A stretch of 64,000 bases of DNA, taken from positions 1 to 64,000 of the forward strand of contig NZ_NOXG01000002.1 in assembly GCF_003207955.1 (NCBI RefSeq), given 5' to 3'. How positions within the stretch are numbered: position 1 is the first letter of the stretch; the number at the start of each line of letters is the position of its first letter. Origin of the DNA: Novacetimonas pomaceti. Its GTDB lineage: Bacteria > Pseudomonadota > Alphaproteobacteria > Acetobacterales > Acetobacteraceae. The notes under the pieces are model-generated. The model was given only the letters and a program-made list of their open reading frames with translations. It did not search any database and had not been told where the DNA came from. The position numbers and the translations under genes were made by a program. Positions 37,188 to 47,540 of this stretch are shown one piece after another.

Positions 37188-37985
37188 TCAGCGGGTATGG
37201 GCGATCGCCTGCTTGAGTTCGTCATAATCCACCGCGCCGGGAATGATCTGGCGGGCATTCATGACAAAGGTGGGCGTGCCATCCAGCCCGATTCCATGGC
37301 CCAGCTCCATGTTGGCCTGAAGGATGGCGGTGACCCTGGGGCTGTTCATGTCCTTGGCCAACTGGTCGGCGTTCAGTCCGCACTGCTTGGCCAGGGTGCG
37401 CATCCGTTCCACCGTGGGGGCGGCGGAATCGGTCATGATGGCATGCTGCAGCTTGAAATACGCGCCCTGTCCCCCTTCCTCGAAGGCGGCGACCAGCGCC
37501 TGCGACGTGATCAGGCTGCCCTGTCCCAGGACGGGCACCACCTTTTCAAGGATGCGGACATCCTTGTCCTCCGCGACGATGCGGTCCAGATCGGGCAGCA
37601 CCTTGCGGCAGTAGGGGCAGCGGGGGTCATAGAATTCGACGACGGTCACCTTGGCCTGCGCGTTGCCCAGGATCGCATCCGATGCCGCCGGGTTGAGCAG
37701 TGCGGAACGATGGGCCGCCAGCGCCTGCTGTGCCGAAAGCTGCTGCTGGTTGGCCGCATTCTGCCGCAGCGAGGTGATGGCGTCGGACAGGATGGTGGGA
37801 TCGGTCTTGAGCGCGTTGCGCACGATTTCCACGATTGCCTTGCGCTGCGCGGGGGAAAAGACGTCGGTGGCGGCACCCTGCGCAAATCCCGCGGTGGGGA
37901 TGCAGGACGCCCCCGCAAGGAGTGCGGCTGCCGTCGCGGCGGGAAACAGGCGGCGCAGCCGGCGGATGCTGTTGGATATGGGCAC
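37188..37985 (-). CDS. DsbA-family thiol:disulfide oxidoreductase (periplasmic)
   Basis: A 265-residue periplasmic thioredoxin-fold protein of the DsbA/Com1 group. A signal peptide (FPAATAAALLAGASCIPTAGFAQ) is followed by an N-terminal helical region (VFSPAQRKAIVEIVRNALK) typical of Com1/ScsC-like trimerising proteins, then the active site C123-P-Y-C126 in VVEFYDPRCPYCRKVL and the cis-Pro loop GLDGTPTFVM. The start is GTG 37985: GGAGG lies six bases upstream, and the only upstream ATG gives no signal peptide. Likely role is disulfide formation or isomerisation in the periplasm. Confidence 0.88.
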   Translation of the reverse strand: MPISNSIRRLRRLFPAATAAALLAGASCIPTAGFAQGAATDVFSPAQRKAIVEIVRNALKTDPTILSDAITSLRQNAANQQQLSAQQALAAHRSALLNPAASDAILGNAQAKVTVVEFYDPRCPYCRKVLPDLDRIVAEDKDVRILEKVVPVLGQGSLITSQALVAAFEEGGQGAYFKLQHAIMTDSAAPTVERMRTLAKQCGLNADQLAKDMNSPRVTAILQANMELGHGIGLDGTPTFVMNARQIIPGAVDYDELKQAIAHTR

Positions 37986-38225
37986 GGGCGGCCTCCGTTG
38001 ATCGGTCAGGATGGGGGTTGTGTAGAGGAAGCAGCGAGGTAAAGAAAGAAGACGGGATGGGAAAGATGCGGCCTGCCTCCTCATGTGGCCTGTTGCCGGG
38101 GGCGCGCAAGACCGCTAATGGCGGAATGTCCCGGTGTGCCGGTGTCATGGCTTGTGGCAGAGCCTGTGGCGTGGCGCATGCTGTCGTGGTCGATATGGAG
38201 AAAAACACGCGTGCCAGAGCATTCC

Positions 38226-39683
38226 ATGAAATCCCCTGCACGCAGGGCCGTACGACTTGCGTTTTCGGCAATGCTCGCGGTGTCCGTGACCGGATGCAGC
38301 CACCCCGCCTCTCCCTTGCGCCTTGTCACCCACATGTTCGGTCCCTCGCCCGGGGCGCTGGTGGGGACCGTCGCCGCCGACGAACCGCAGGCCGTCATGG
38401 TCGGGCGCGACATCCTGTCGCGTGGCGGCAACGCGGCGGATGCCGCCGCAGCCATGGGCATGGCGCTGGCGGTCACGCTGCCGTCGCGCGCGTCGATGGG
38501 ATCGGGGGGCGCGTGCCTGGCCTATCGTCCCGGTGACACCGATGGCGGCCGGGCCTTTGTCTTCACCCCGCGTCCGGGTACGACCGAGGGGATCGTCGGC
38601 GCGCCCCATGCCGACCGTCCCGCCGCCGTGCCGATGCTGGCGCGTGGCATGTACCTGATGCACCTGCAGTATGGTACCACGTCGTTCGGGGAAATCCTGC
38701 CGGACGCGATATCGCTGGCCGCCAACGGGATCAATGTCAGCCACCAGCTTGCCAGTGACCTTGCCACGGTGCAGGGCGCGCTGCTGGCGGATGCGGGCAT
38801 GCGCGCGATCTTCAGCCGCACCGACGGCACGGCGCTGGTGGAAGGCGACGCCCTGGTGCAGACGCGCCTGTCCGGCGTGCTGGAACAGATCCGCAGCATG
38901 GGCGTGGGGGACATGTATAACGGCGCGCTGGCACAGTCCTTCAGCGCCGGCAGTCAGGCGGCGGGCGGCGGGCTGCAGACCAGTGACCTGCGCGCTGCCA
39001 TCCCGTCCGAACGCCTGCCGCTGCATGTCAATGCGGGTGGTGGCCTGACCGTCGCCTTCCTGCCGCCACCCGCCGATGGTGGCCTGGGCAGCGCGGTCGC
39101 CTTCCGCGCGCTGCTTGCCGGACAGGGCAGCCCCGAGGCCCTGTCGCAGGGAAGTGTCGCGGCCTGGCGCGCGCGCGGTGGCGATACGCAGGGCAAGCAG
39201 ACCGTCGATGACCAGACCGCCCGCGCGCAGGCGTTCCTTGATTCGGGCGCATCGGGCAGCGGCAGCCTGCCGCCCCTTCCGGCCTCGACCTCCTTTGCCG
39301 TGGTGGACCATGCCGGCATGGCGGTTGCATGCAGCCTGACGATGGACAACCTGTTCGGCACGGGGCGTATCGCGGGGAACACCGGCATCGTGCTGGCGGC
39401 ATCGCCCGCGCGAATGCCTGCCCCGCTGCTGTCCGCCGCCATCGCCAGCGACGGGCATGCCTTCCGTGCCGCCGTGGCCGGGTCGGGCCAGAATGATGCC
39501 GCCGCCGCCGTGGCTGAGGAAATGAAGCTGGTCCTGTCAGGGCAGGCGCCCGCGTCGCGCGCGGTTACGGCCGAGGGACGCGTCAATGCGATCGCCTGTC
39601 CCCGTGGCCTGCCGGGCGACGGGGCAAGCTGTGTCGCAGGATCGGACCCACGCGAAACGGGACTTGCGGTCGGGCCGCGATAG
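38226..39683 (+). CDS. Gamma-glutamyltransferase-like lipoprotein with altered active site
   Basis: A 485-residue protein with a lipoprotein signal (LAFSAMLAVSVTGC, Cys 24) and the GGT fold. RGGNAADAAAAMGMALAV, VGRDILS, FGEILPDAISLAANG, STSFAVVDHAGMAVA and a final ASCVAGSDPRETG follow GGT from end to end. The nucleophile position (Thr391 of E. coli GGT, first T of TTHYSVVD) appears to be S354, the SSMSP oxyanion region is APLLSA and GSPGG is GSGQN. It may be a weak or inactive relative. ATG 38226 gives the signal peptide. Divergent from the DsbA-like gene. Confidence 0.78.
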   Translation: MKSPARRAVRLAFSAMLAVSVTGCSHPASPLRLVTHMFGPSPGALVGTVAADEPQAVMVGRDILSRGGNAADAAAAMGMALAVTLPSRASMGSGGACLAYRPGDTDGGRAFVFTPRPGTTEGIVGAPHADRPAAVPMLARGMYLMHLQYGTTSFGEILPDAISLAANGINVSHQLASDLATVQGALLADAGMRAIFSRTDGTALVEGDALVQTRLSGVLEQIRSMGVGDMYNGALAQSFSAGSQAAGGGLQTSDLRAAIPSERLPLHVNAGGGLTVAFLPPPADGGLGSAVAFRALLAGQGSPEALSQGSVAAWRARGGDTQGKQTVDDQTARAQAFLDSGASGSGSLPPLPASTSFAVVDHAGMAVACSLTMDNLFGTGRIAGNTGIVLAASPARMPAPLLSAAIASDGHAFRAAVAGSGQNDAAAAVAEEMKLVLSGQAPASRAVTAEGRVNAIACPRGLPGDGASCVAGSDPRETGLAVGPR

Positions 39684-39923
39684 GGATCGCCCGCTGCGCA
39701 TGGCGCGGACAGGGTAACGCGATAATGGATGACAGGGGCGGGTTGCAGGCAGGGGCACGGTTGTAAATGGTCCCGTTTTGTTCCATATAGGATGGAGCAA
39801 CGCAGCCTCCATGCACAGCAGGGTCGCGGGCATGACCGTCATGCCCGGCGGGTTCTCGTGCCGCCCCGGATACGGGAACATGGAATGCGCGAAACACAGC
39901 TTCGTCGAAAAGGTAGGCAGGCC

Positions 39924-40964
<1,041 letters not shown>

Positions 40965-40989
40965 GGACGCCTTCCCACCCGCATCGGCG

Positions 40990-41011
40990 GCCGTCACCAT
41001 GGCGTGACGGC
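40990..41011 (+). terminator. Hairpin after recA
   Basis: GCCGTCAC and GTGACGGC form an 8-bp stem with the loop CATGGC, 25 bases after the recA stop. There is no T run, so it may be a rho-dependent end or a 3' stabiliser. Confidence 0.4.
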
Positions 41012-41065
41012 TGGATATGCAATAATCATGCTTTGTGTGCTGATGCGGGATGATACTGTGCGGAT

Positions 41066-41461
41066 ATGAAATCGCGTCTTGTCATGATCGGGGTATTGCT
41101 GTGCCTGTCATCGTGCGCTGATACAATGCACGGGGACCCCACCGATCCGGTCGATGTTGATGAGGCGATGCCCCCGATCGGCGGGCATCGCGCCAATGGC
41201 ACGACAGTGCGGGCGCCACCGGCCCAGGCTTCCGCCGCCGGGCATGTGCGCCAGCTCCCGCGTGTCGACCCCGATCCGGATGCCGCGACCGAAGCCTATC
41301 ATTCCATGCCCGATGCCGCGGCGATGCAGATGATCTCGTCAGGCTACGACCCCGCACAGGCTGGCGACGATGACGACCAGGATCAGGAGGACGGGAAGCA
41401 TTTCGTCGTCCCCGATACCCAGGTCAGCTATGGCAAGCCGAAAGGCAGTGGCGCGAACTGA
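41066..41461 (+). CDS. Small lipoprotein of unknown function
   Basis: A 131-residue protein with a lipoprotein signal (MKSRLVMIGVLLCLSSC, lipobox LSSC). The mature part is proline-rich and acidic (GDDDDQDQEDG) and looks disordered; no domain was recognised. It ends 22 bases before the convergent glycerate kinase gene. Confidence 0.65.
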   Translation: MKSRLVMIGVLLCLSSCADTMHGDPTDPVDVDEAMPPIGGHRANGTTVRAPPAQASAAGHVRQLPRVDPDPDAATEAYHSMPDAAAMQMISSGYDPAQAGDDDDQDQEDGKHFVVPDTQVSYGKPKGSGAN

Positions 41462-41483
41462 GGCGTTGCGTCCTTTTCCCGCC

Positions 41484-42812
41484 CTATCGCACCATGATCG
41501 CGCGGATATCGTTGACATTGGTCATCGTGGGGCCGGTCCGCACCAGATCGCCCGTGGCGTCGAACAGGGTGTAGCTGTCATGGCGGCGCAGCACGTCGCG
41601 CGGGTCCAGCCCCAGCATGCGGGCACGTGACAGCGTATCGGGGGTGATGATGGCGCCTGCCGCGTCTTCCGTCCCGTCGATGCCGTCGCTGTCGCCCGCA
41701 ATGGCCCAGATCCCGGCCTCGCCCCGCAGGCCGAGGGCAAGGGAGAGGAGGAATTCCGTATTGCGTCCTCCCCGTCCCGGCGCGCCATCGTGCGCGCGGA
41801 TCGTCACGGTCGTCTCCCCGCCCGACAGCAGCACGGCTGGCCCCGCCACGGGGACGCCGTGATGGCGCGCGGACTGCGCGATGCCGGCCATGATGATCGC
41901 GGCTTCCCGGCTTTCCCCTTCCAGCGCATCGCCAAGGATCAGCGGCGTCAGGCCAAGGCCGCGCGCCGCGTCCGCCGCAGCCTTCAGCGCCATCATGGGG
42001 GTGGCAATCAGGACATACCTATTGGCGCCCTGCATCGGGGCGCGGGGCGGTGCGGGACGCGCCAGCGCGTGCAGGATGCGGGGCGTCACCGCGATGTCGC
42101 GGCGCTGCAGCACCGCCAGCGCCTCGGCCGGGGTCGTGGGGTCGGGCACTGTCGGCCCGCTGGCGATGGTCAGGGGGCTGTCGCCCGGCACGTCGCTGAT
42201 GGCCAGCGTCAGCACCGGGGCAGGGGCCGCCGCCATGGCAAGACGCCCGCCCTTGATGTCGGAGAGGTGACGGCGCACGAGGTTCATGTCCGCGATATCC
42301 GCCCCGGAATGCAGCAGCGCCTGGTTGAGTTCGCGTAGATCCGCCAGCGTCAGGCCGGGCGCGGGGAGTTCCATCAGGGCCGATCCCCCGCCGGAAATCA
42401 GGGCGATGACCAGGTCGTCCGGTCCCAGTCCCCGCACGGCCTCCAGCATGGCGCGGGCGGCGTCCTCGCTCCGGCTGTCGGGGACGGGATGGGCGGCTTC
42501 CATCACGCGTATGCGCGACGTGGGGACAGCGTGCCCGTCCCGCGTCACCACGACGCCGCGCATCGGGACATCGGGCCATGCCTGTTCCAGCGCGGCCGCC
42601 ATGGAGGCCGCAGCCTTGCCCGCGCCCACCACGACGCACTGGCCGCGTGGTGGCGGCGGAAGGTGACGGGCCAGCACCCGTTCGGGCAGGGCGCTGCGCA
42701 CGGCGGCGTCGAATATCCGCCGCAGCGCCAGACGCGCGCTGTCATCGTGCCATTCATGTCCCCCGGACGCATCGCGGTCGGCGGGGAAGGACGGGGCGGA
42801 TGGCATGGTCAT
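41484..42812 (-). CDS. Glycerate kinase, MOFRL type (TtuD family)
   Basis: A 442-residue enzyme of the glycerate 2-kinase family (GckA/TtuD), often annotated as hydroxypyruvate reductase. It phosphorylates D-glycerate to 2-phosphoglycerate. An N-terminal domain with VVVGAGKAAASMAAALE, the substrate loop LISGGGSALMELPAPGL and AISDVPGD, and a C-terminal MOFRL domain (GGETTVTIRA, GRNTEFLLSLALGL, DSDGIDGTEDAAGA) are all present. ATG 42812 has GGAA upstream. It could serve glycolate or glycine overflow; aldA (glycolaldehyde) is 1.4 kb away. Confidence 0.9.
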   Translation of the reverse strand: MTMPSAPSFPADRDASGGHEWHDDSARLALRRIFDAAVRSALPERVLARHLPPPPRGQCVVVGAGKAAASMAAALEQAWPDVPMRGVVVTRDGHAVPTSRIRVMEAAHPVPDSRSEDAARAMLEAVRGLGPDDLVIALISGGGSALMELPAPGLTLADLRELNQALLHSGADIADMNLVRRHLSDIKGGRLAMAAAPAPVLTLAISDVPGDSPLTIASGPTVPDPTTPAEALAVLQRRDIAVTPRILHALARPAPPRAPMQGANRYVLIATPMMALKAAADAARGLGLTPLILGDALEGESREAAIIMAGIAQSARHHGVPVAGPAVLLSGGETTVTIRAHDGAPGRGGRNTEFLLSLALGLRGEAGIWAIAGDSDGIDGTEDAAGAIITPDTLSRARMLGLDPRDVLRRHDSYTLFDATGDLVRTGPTMTNVNDIRAIMVR

Positions 42813-43112
42813 GAAAGGTTCCGTCGTGCGGGAAGTGGCGCAATGGGTGGCTGTCGGGCGGCGTGGCATGAGGGCGTGGCGTGGCGGATGGCATCTTTCC
42901 TTTCATGAAGTCCAGCCATGGGGATGGGGCAAGGGGGAGGGCGTGTCACAATTTTCACGACTGTATCAGGTGGGGCCATCTGACGCGCCCTGCGGGTCTG
43001 CACACGCGAAATTGGGGCCGATGGCTCTGGATCGGGGAAAGGTATGATGTTACGCCGCCGGTCGTGATCCGGACATCCGTGCCCGGGTCCGCCATCAGGA
43101 GGAGAGCGGCCC
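42813..43112. other. 300-base spacer between divergent glycerate kinase and coaA genes
   Basis: No convincing gene; open frames here lack any family. The AT-richer stretch around 42950-42970 (TCACAATTTTCACGACTG) may hold promoter elements. An AGGAGGAG ribosome-binding site at 43097-43104 serves coaA. Confidence 0.4.
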
Positions 43113-44087
43113 TTGGAGAGCGTAAAGGGTAACAGTCCCGCCACGCCGCAGGTCCCGTCATACGCCGCGACCCGGCCATACATGATTTTCCCCCGCCCCG
43201 AATGGGCGGCCCTGCGCGCCAACGTGCCCCAGTTCCTGAGCGAGGCGGACGTCGCGTCCCTGCGTGGCCACAACGAACCTGTCTCCCTCGAGGACATCGC
43301 GGAGGTGTACCTGCCGCTGTCGCGCTTGCTGAACCTGCATGTCCTCGCCAGCCGCAGCCTCAATAACATGGTCAAGAGCGCCTTCCTCGGCGCGCCGCGC
43401 CGGACGATGCCCTTCATCATCGGCATCGCCGGCAGCGTGGGCGTGGGCAAGAGCACGTTCGCGCGCCTGCTGCAGGCGGTGCTGTCGCGCTGGCCCGATC
43501 ATCCCAACGTGTCGCTGGTGACGACGGATGGCTTCCTGCTGCCGACGCGGGTGCTGCAGGAACGGGGCCTGATGGGGCGCAAGGGCTTTCCCGAAAGTTA
43601 CGACCTGCGGCAGATGATCGCCTTCCTCGCCGCGCTGAAGGGCGGGGAGCGCGAACTGCAGGTGCCGATCTATTCGCATGAGGCCTATGACGTCATTCCC
43701 GACCGCTATCAGGTGGTGGACCAGCCCGACATCCTGATTTTCGAGGGGCTGAACGTGCTCCAGACCGCCTCCGAACAGCCTTTCATGGCTTCGGATTTCT
43801 TTGACTTCTCGATCTATCTCGATGCCGATACGGCGGACATCGAACGATGGTACGTGCAGCGTTTCCAGTTCCTGCAGCAGACCGCCTTTCGCAAGCCGAC
43901 CTCCTATTTCCATCATTATCGCGACCTGACCCCGCCGGAGGCGGAAAAGGTGGCGCGCGATATCTGGCAGCGCATCAACCTGCCCAATCTGGAGGAAAAC
44001 ATCCTGCCGACGCGCGAACGCGCCCGGCTGATCCTTCGCAAGGGACCCAGCCACAGCGTCAGCACGGTCTGGATGCGCCAGATCTGA
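43113..44087 (+). CDS. coaA: Pantothenate kinase, type I
   Basis: CoaA phosphorylates pantothenate, the first step to coenzyme A. The 324-residue product has the type I P-loop GIAGSVGVGKSTFARLL, VSLVTTDGFLLP, KGFPESYDLRQM, PIYSHEAYDV and the family segment FQFLQQTAFRKPTSYFHHY. The start is TTG 43113, with AGGAGGAG eight bases upstream; the nearest in-frame ATG, at codon 24, would lose the conserved N-terminus. Confidence 0.95.
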   Translation: MESVKGNSPATPQVPSYAATRPYMIFPRPEWAALRANVPQFLSEADVASLRGHNEPVSLEDIAEVYLPLSRLLNLHVLASRSLNNMVKSAFLGAPRRTMPFIIGIAGSVGVGKSTFARLLQAVLSRWPDHPNVSLVTTDGFLLPTRVLQERGLMGRKGFPESYDLRQMIAFLAALKGGERELQVPIYSHEAYDVIPDRYQVVDQPDILIFEGLNVLQTASEQPFMASDFFDFSIYLDADTADIERWYVQRFQFLQQTAFRKPTSYFHHYRDLTPPEAEKVARDIWQRINLPNLEENILPTRERARLILRKGPSHSVSTVWMRQI

Positions 44088-44143
44088 GGATGTCCTGACG
44101 CGGGTTGCGCGGCGCGGGTGATGGTGCGGGGAAAAAGCCCCCC

Positions 44144-44173
44144 AAAAAAACAGGGGACCCGAAGGTCCCCTGT
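44144..44173 (-). terminator. Terminator of aldA, also between convergent coaA
   Basis: ACAGGGGACC and GGTCCCCTGT make a perfect 10-bp stem with a CGAA loop (44150-44173). The run of seven A on the left becomes a U tract for minus-strand transcripts, so it is a strong intrinsic terminator for aldA. Confidence 0.88.
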
Positions 44174-44199
44174 CGTCATCGCGGGCTGATGATGCCGGA

Positions 44200-45648
44200 T
44201 CAGTAATTGAGGTAGATGGTCTTGGTATCCACATAGGCCTCCAGCCCGTACTGGCCATCCTCGCCGCCGATGCCGCTGTCGCCATAGCCATGGTGGAAAC
44301 CCTGCGCCGCTTCGCCGCCTTCGCGGTTGACATAGATTTCACCGAAATTCAGCTCGTTGCTCATGCGCATGACCTTTTTCAGGTCCTGCGTGAACATGTA
44401 GGCCGACAGGCCATAGCGCGACTTGTTGGCCATCATCAGGGCCTCGTCGAAATCCTGCACCTTGATGAGCGAAAGGACCGGGCCGAAGACTTCGTCCTGG
44501 CTGATGTCCATTTCGTTCGTCACGTTGGTCAGCAGGGTGGGGGCATAGAAATTGCCGGTGTCGTAGATGCCGCCCGTCAGTTCCCTGCCGCCCAGTTCCA
44601 CCTTCGCGCCCTGCGCCACGGCGCGCTTGACCATCCCGTCGACCTTTTCCATTTCGGCCTTGCTGATTTTCGGACCCATGGTGGTTTCGGGATCCAGCGG
44701 ATTGCCGACCTTGATGTCCGCGATCTTCCTGCGCAGCAGGTCGAGGAAGCGGTCATACACCGCTTCATGGACATAGGTCCGTTCGTTGGCGGTGCAGACC
44801 TGCCCGCAGTTCATGAAGCGCGCGGAAACGGCGGCCGTGGCGGCGGCCTCGATATCCGCGTCGTCCATGACGATGAACGGCGCCTTGCCACCCAGTTCCA
44901 GCCGCACTTCCTTCAGGCCCTCGGACGCGGCCGCCATGATCTTGCGGCCCGCGGGGGTGCTGCCGGTCATGGTGATCAGCTTGGTGATCGGGCTGGTGAC
45001 CAGCTGGTTGCCCACCGTCGCGCCGCCGCCGGTGACGACATTGAACACGCCCTTGGGGAATCCCGCCTCCACCGACAGTTCCGCCAGCGCCAGCGTTGCC
45101 AGCGGCGTCAGCTCATGCGGCTTGATGACGAAGGTATTGCCCGCCGCCAGCGCGGGGCCAAGCTTGCGCGCCGTCAGGGCAAGGGGGAAGTTCCATGCCG
45201 AAATCCCGGCGACGACGCCATGGGGGATTTTTTCGATCAGGATTTTCTCGCCCGGGCGGCTGCCGGGAATGATGTTGCCTTCCAGCCGCCGCGCGTTCTC
45301 GGCCGCGAAACGGATCAGCTGGATGGCGAAATTGACCTCGACCTTCGCTTCCTTCAGCGGCTTGCCGTTTTCGGTGGTGATGATGCGCGCCAGCCTGTCC
45401 TCGTCCCGGCGGATCAGGTCGATCAGTTTGTAGAGGTAATCCGCGCGGTCTGTGGCGATCAGGCGGCTCCACGTGCCAAAGGCTTCCTGCGCCACGTTCA
45501 GGGCGCGGTCCACGTCGTCCTTGCTGGCGACCGCGACGGTGGCAAGGGTTTCGCCCGTGGCGGGGTTGCGGATGGTGTCGCGTTCCTCCGCCGTGGCGGG
45601 CACCCATTCGCCGCCGACAAAAAGGTCATAGTTCCTGACGTCTGTCAT
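44200..45648 (-). CDS. aldA: NAD-dependent aldehyde dehydrogenase, AldA type
   Basis: A 482-residue aldehyde dehydrogenase most like lactaldehyde/glycolaldehyde dehydrogenase AldA. AWNFPLALTARKLGPALAAG, E251 in RLELGGKAP and catalytic C285 in NCGQVCTANER are present, and the C-terminus EIYVNREGGEAAQGFHHGYG, then SGIGGEDGQYGLEAYVDTK, follows AldA closely. It oxidises hydroxyaldehydes to glycolate or lactate; the exact substrate is inferred. GGAG lies nine bases before ATG 45648. A hairpin lies in its leader at 45686-45742. Confidence 0.9.
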   Translation of the reverse strand: MTDVRNYDLFVGGEWVPATAEERDTIRNPATGETLATVAVASKDDVDRALNVAQEAFGTWSRLIATDRADYLYKLIDLIRRDEDRLARIITTENGKPLKEAKVEVNFAIQLIRFAAENARRLEGNIIPGSRPGEKILIEKIPHGVVAGISAWNFPLALTARKLGPALAAGNTFVIKPHELTPLATLALAELSVEAGFPKGVFNVVTGGGATVGNQLVTSPITKLITMTGSTPAGRKIMAAASEGLKEVRLELGGKAPFIVMDDADIEAAATAAVSARFMNCGQVCTANERTYVHEAVYDRFLDLLRRKIADIKVGNPLDPETTMGPKISKAEMEKVDGMVKRAVAQGAKVELGGRELTGGIYDTGNFYAPTLLTNVTNEMDISQDEVFGPVLSLIKVQDFDEALMMANKSRYGLSAYMFTQDLKKVMRMSNELNFGEIYVNREGGEAAQGFHHGYGDSGIGGEDGQYGLEAYVDTKTIYLNY

Positions 45649-45685
45649 GTCAGTTTCTCCGTAGTGAATGTTCGATCGTGTTGCT

Positions 45686-45742
45686 CGACATCAACCGTTC
45701 TGGCCGTCATCCTCAGGATGACACCAACTGGTTGAGATGTCG
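45686..45742. promoter_or_regulatory. Nested inverted repeats in the aldA leader
   Basis: An inner hairpin GTCATCC / GGATGAC with a three-base loop (45706-45722) sits within outer arms CGACATC-AACC (45686-45696) and GGTT-GAGATGTCG (45730-45742) that pair apart from two extra bases. It lies 38 bases upstream of the aldA start and could be an operator or an RNA leader structure. Confidence 0.4.
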
Positions 45743-45879
45743 TTGTCGTATCGGGGATCTGTCCGCCGCGTCACGGTTGTCGCCATGGCGCGCGCCTGCC
45801 CCCCGCCAGAACAGGGCCATGGCAGGTGGGGGCGCAGGGCGCCGCGCGGGATATCGGGACGGGGCAGGTGGCCAGGGGA

Positions 45880-46443
45880 TCAGGACAGGAAGGGCTTGCC
45901 TTCGTGTGCCACCAGAAGGTCGTGCATGTCGGTGGCATGCTCCTCTTCCTCGGCGAGGATCTTTTCAAGCATGATGCGCGTGGTGGGATCGTGGTCCGCG
46001 AAATAGCGGATCAGTTCGCGGTAATGCTCGATCACCAGGCGTTCGGCCACAAGGTTCTGGCGCACCATTTCCACAAGGTTGCCGCCCTGTCCGTATTCGC
46101 TGGCCGAACGTGTCGCCAGCCCTTCGGGGGACAGGTCGGGAATGCCGCCAAGCTGGTCGATGCGCTCGGCCGCCCACATCATGTGGGCGCGCTCTTCCTT
46201 CGCATGGGTCGCGAATTCGGCGGCGACGCTTTCGCTGGTGATGCCTTCGACCGAAATCGAATGCATGGTATAGCGCAGCACGCAGACGAGTTCCGTTGCG
46301 ACAACCGTCTGCAGAAGGTCGATGGCCGTCTTGACATTCCCCTGATAGGCAGGGGTCAGGGCGCCCTGTTCAATGGATTTTCTTGCGCGTTCACGCAGGG
46401 TCTGTACGTCGGTAAGGAATGTATTTTCCGGGGCTTTCGCCAT
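45880..46443 (-). CDS. Ferritin-like diiron protein (bacterioferritin/Dps-like)
   Basis: A 187-residue four-helix protein with the ferritin-like diiron pattern: E51 (VVATELVCVLRY), E84-x-x-H87 (EERAHMMW), E134 (LVAERLVIEHY) and E166-x-x-H169 (AEEEEHATD). Length and pattern match bacterioferritin-related proteins of the Dps-like group that store iron or consume peroxide. No haem-ligand Met was identified. AAAGGAG lies nine bases before ATG 46443. It is divergent from the NAD regulator gene and upstream of aldA on the same strand, 231 bases apart. Confidence 0.85.
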   Translation of the reverse strand: MAKAPENTFLTDVQTLRERARKSIEQGALTPAYQGNVKTAIDLLQTVVATELVCVLRYTMHSISVEGITSESVAAEFATHAKEERAHMMWAAERIDQLGGIPDLSPEGLATRSASEYGQGGNLVEMVRQNLVAERLVIEHYRELIRYFADHDPTTRIMLEKILAEEEEHATDMHDLLVAHEGKPFLS

Positions 46444-46556
46444 TCCTGTTTCTCCTTTGCGGGTGATGAACGGGAACTGCGTCCTGCGCGTTCGTGTCGG
46501 GCTGTGTCCGTCACAACGGGATAGGGCCGGAACGGTTGCATATTAAACAGTGGCAT

Positions 46557-47540
46557 ATGAAACACACGGGCACGTCCCGGCGGACGGAACAGGGGGACGA
46601 TGCGGTGAACGTGCAGGGGGAAAGTGCGCAGGGTAGGATGTCGCGCGTGGTCACCGAACTCATCGCCGTGCTGACGGCGGTGCGCGACGGGGTGCCGCAG
46701 GTGATGACGATCGATGACGGGCGCCTTCTGCCGTCCGGTCCGCTGGAAAGCGGCCACCGCTCGCTCCAGGCGGGGGTACGTTCGTGGGTGGAACAGCAGA
46801 CCGGCCATCCCATCGGCCATGTGGAGCAGCTTTATACCTTTGCCGACCATGACCGCACCCTGCATCCCGAACAGGGGCGCAGCATCTCGATCTCCTACCT
46901 CGCCCTGACGCGGAGCGAGGCGCGCGAGACGGGATGGCGGGACTGGTATGACTATTTCCCGTGGGAAGACCGCACCAGCGAAAGCCGCAAGGAGATCACG
47001 AACCTGATCGAACGCCGCCTGTGCGCGTGGGTGGCGGGGATGACCGACCTTGAAACCCGCATGCGCCAGTGGCAGCGCTGCATGGCGCTGTTCGCCATCG
47101 GCGACGGGGGGGGCTGGGACGACGAACTCGTGCTGCAGCGCTATGAACTTCTGTACGAGGCGAAGCTGGTGATGGAGGCGGCCTGCCCCCCCGATCAGGC
47201 GATTCCCGGACGCTACATGCATCGCGACCATCGCCGCATCCTTGCCACCGCCATGGCACGGCTGCGTGCAAGGATACGTTACCGCCCCGTCGTGTTCGAG
47301 CTGATGCCCGAGGAGTTCACGCTGTTCCAGTTGCAGCGCGCGGTCGAAAGCCTGGCGGGCTGCCATGTCCACAAACAGAACTTCCGCCGCCTCATCACGC
47401 AGCAGCAACTTGTTGAGGAAACAGGCAGGATCGAGGAAAAAACGGGTGGCCGGCCCGCGCGCCTGTTCCGTTTCTGCGGGGAGGTGCGGCGCGCCCGGCA
47501 GTTCGCGGGCACCAAGCTTCCGATCGTCCATTCGGGTTAG
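46557..47540 (+). CDS. nadQ: Nudix-related NAD-biosynthesis regulator (NadQ/NrtR type)
   Basis: A 327-residue regulator with an N-terminal Nudix-like effector domain and a C-terminal winged helix. The C-terminal part, HRDHRRILATAMARLRARI, RPVVFELMPEEFTLFQLQRA and HKQNFRRLITQQQLVEETG, is the NrtR/NadQ DNA-binding pattern. The protein is longer than NrtR, which fits alphaproteobacterial NadQ. No catalytic Nudix box (GxxxxxExxxxxREUxEExGU) is visible, as expected for a regulator. It directly precedes nadABC and the 21-bp palindrome at 47647, so it most likely represses them. ATG 46557, GTG 46605 and ATG 46638 are possible starts. Confidence 0.85.
   Translation: MKHTGTSRRTEQGDDAVNVQGESAQGRMSRVVTELIAVLTAVRDGVPQVMTIDDGRLLPSGPLESGHRSLQAGVRSWVEQQTGHPIGHVEQLYTFADHDRTLHPEQGRSISISYLALTRSEARETGWRDWYDYFPWEDRTSESRKEITNLIERRLCAWVAGMTDLETRMRQWQRCMALFAIGDGGGWDDELVLQRYELLYEAKLVMEAACPPDQAIPGRYMHRDHRRILATAMARLRARIRYRPVVFELMPEEFTLFQLQRAVESLAGCHVHKQNFRRLITQQQLVEETGRIEEKTGGRPARLFRFCGEVRRARQFAGTKLPIVHSG

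Noticed and set aside
39780..39800. GTTC, seven bases, GATG upstream of recA as LexA box
   Set aside because: Only half of the GTTC-N7-GTTC consensus fits, so it is too weak to call although recA is normally SOS-controlled.
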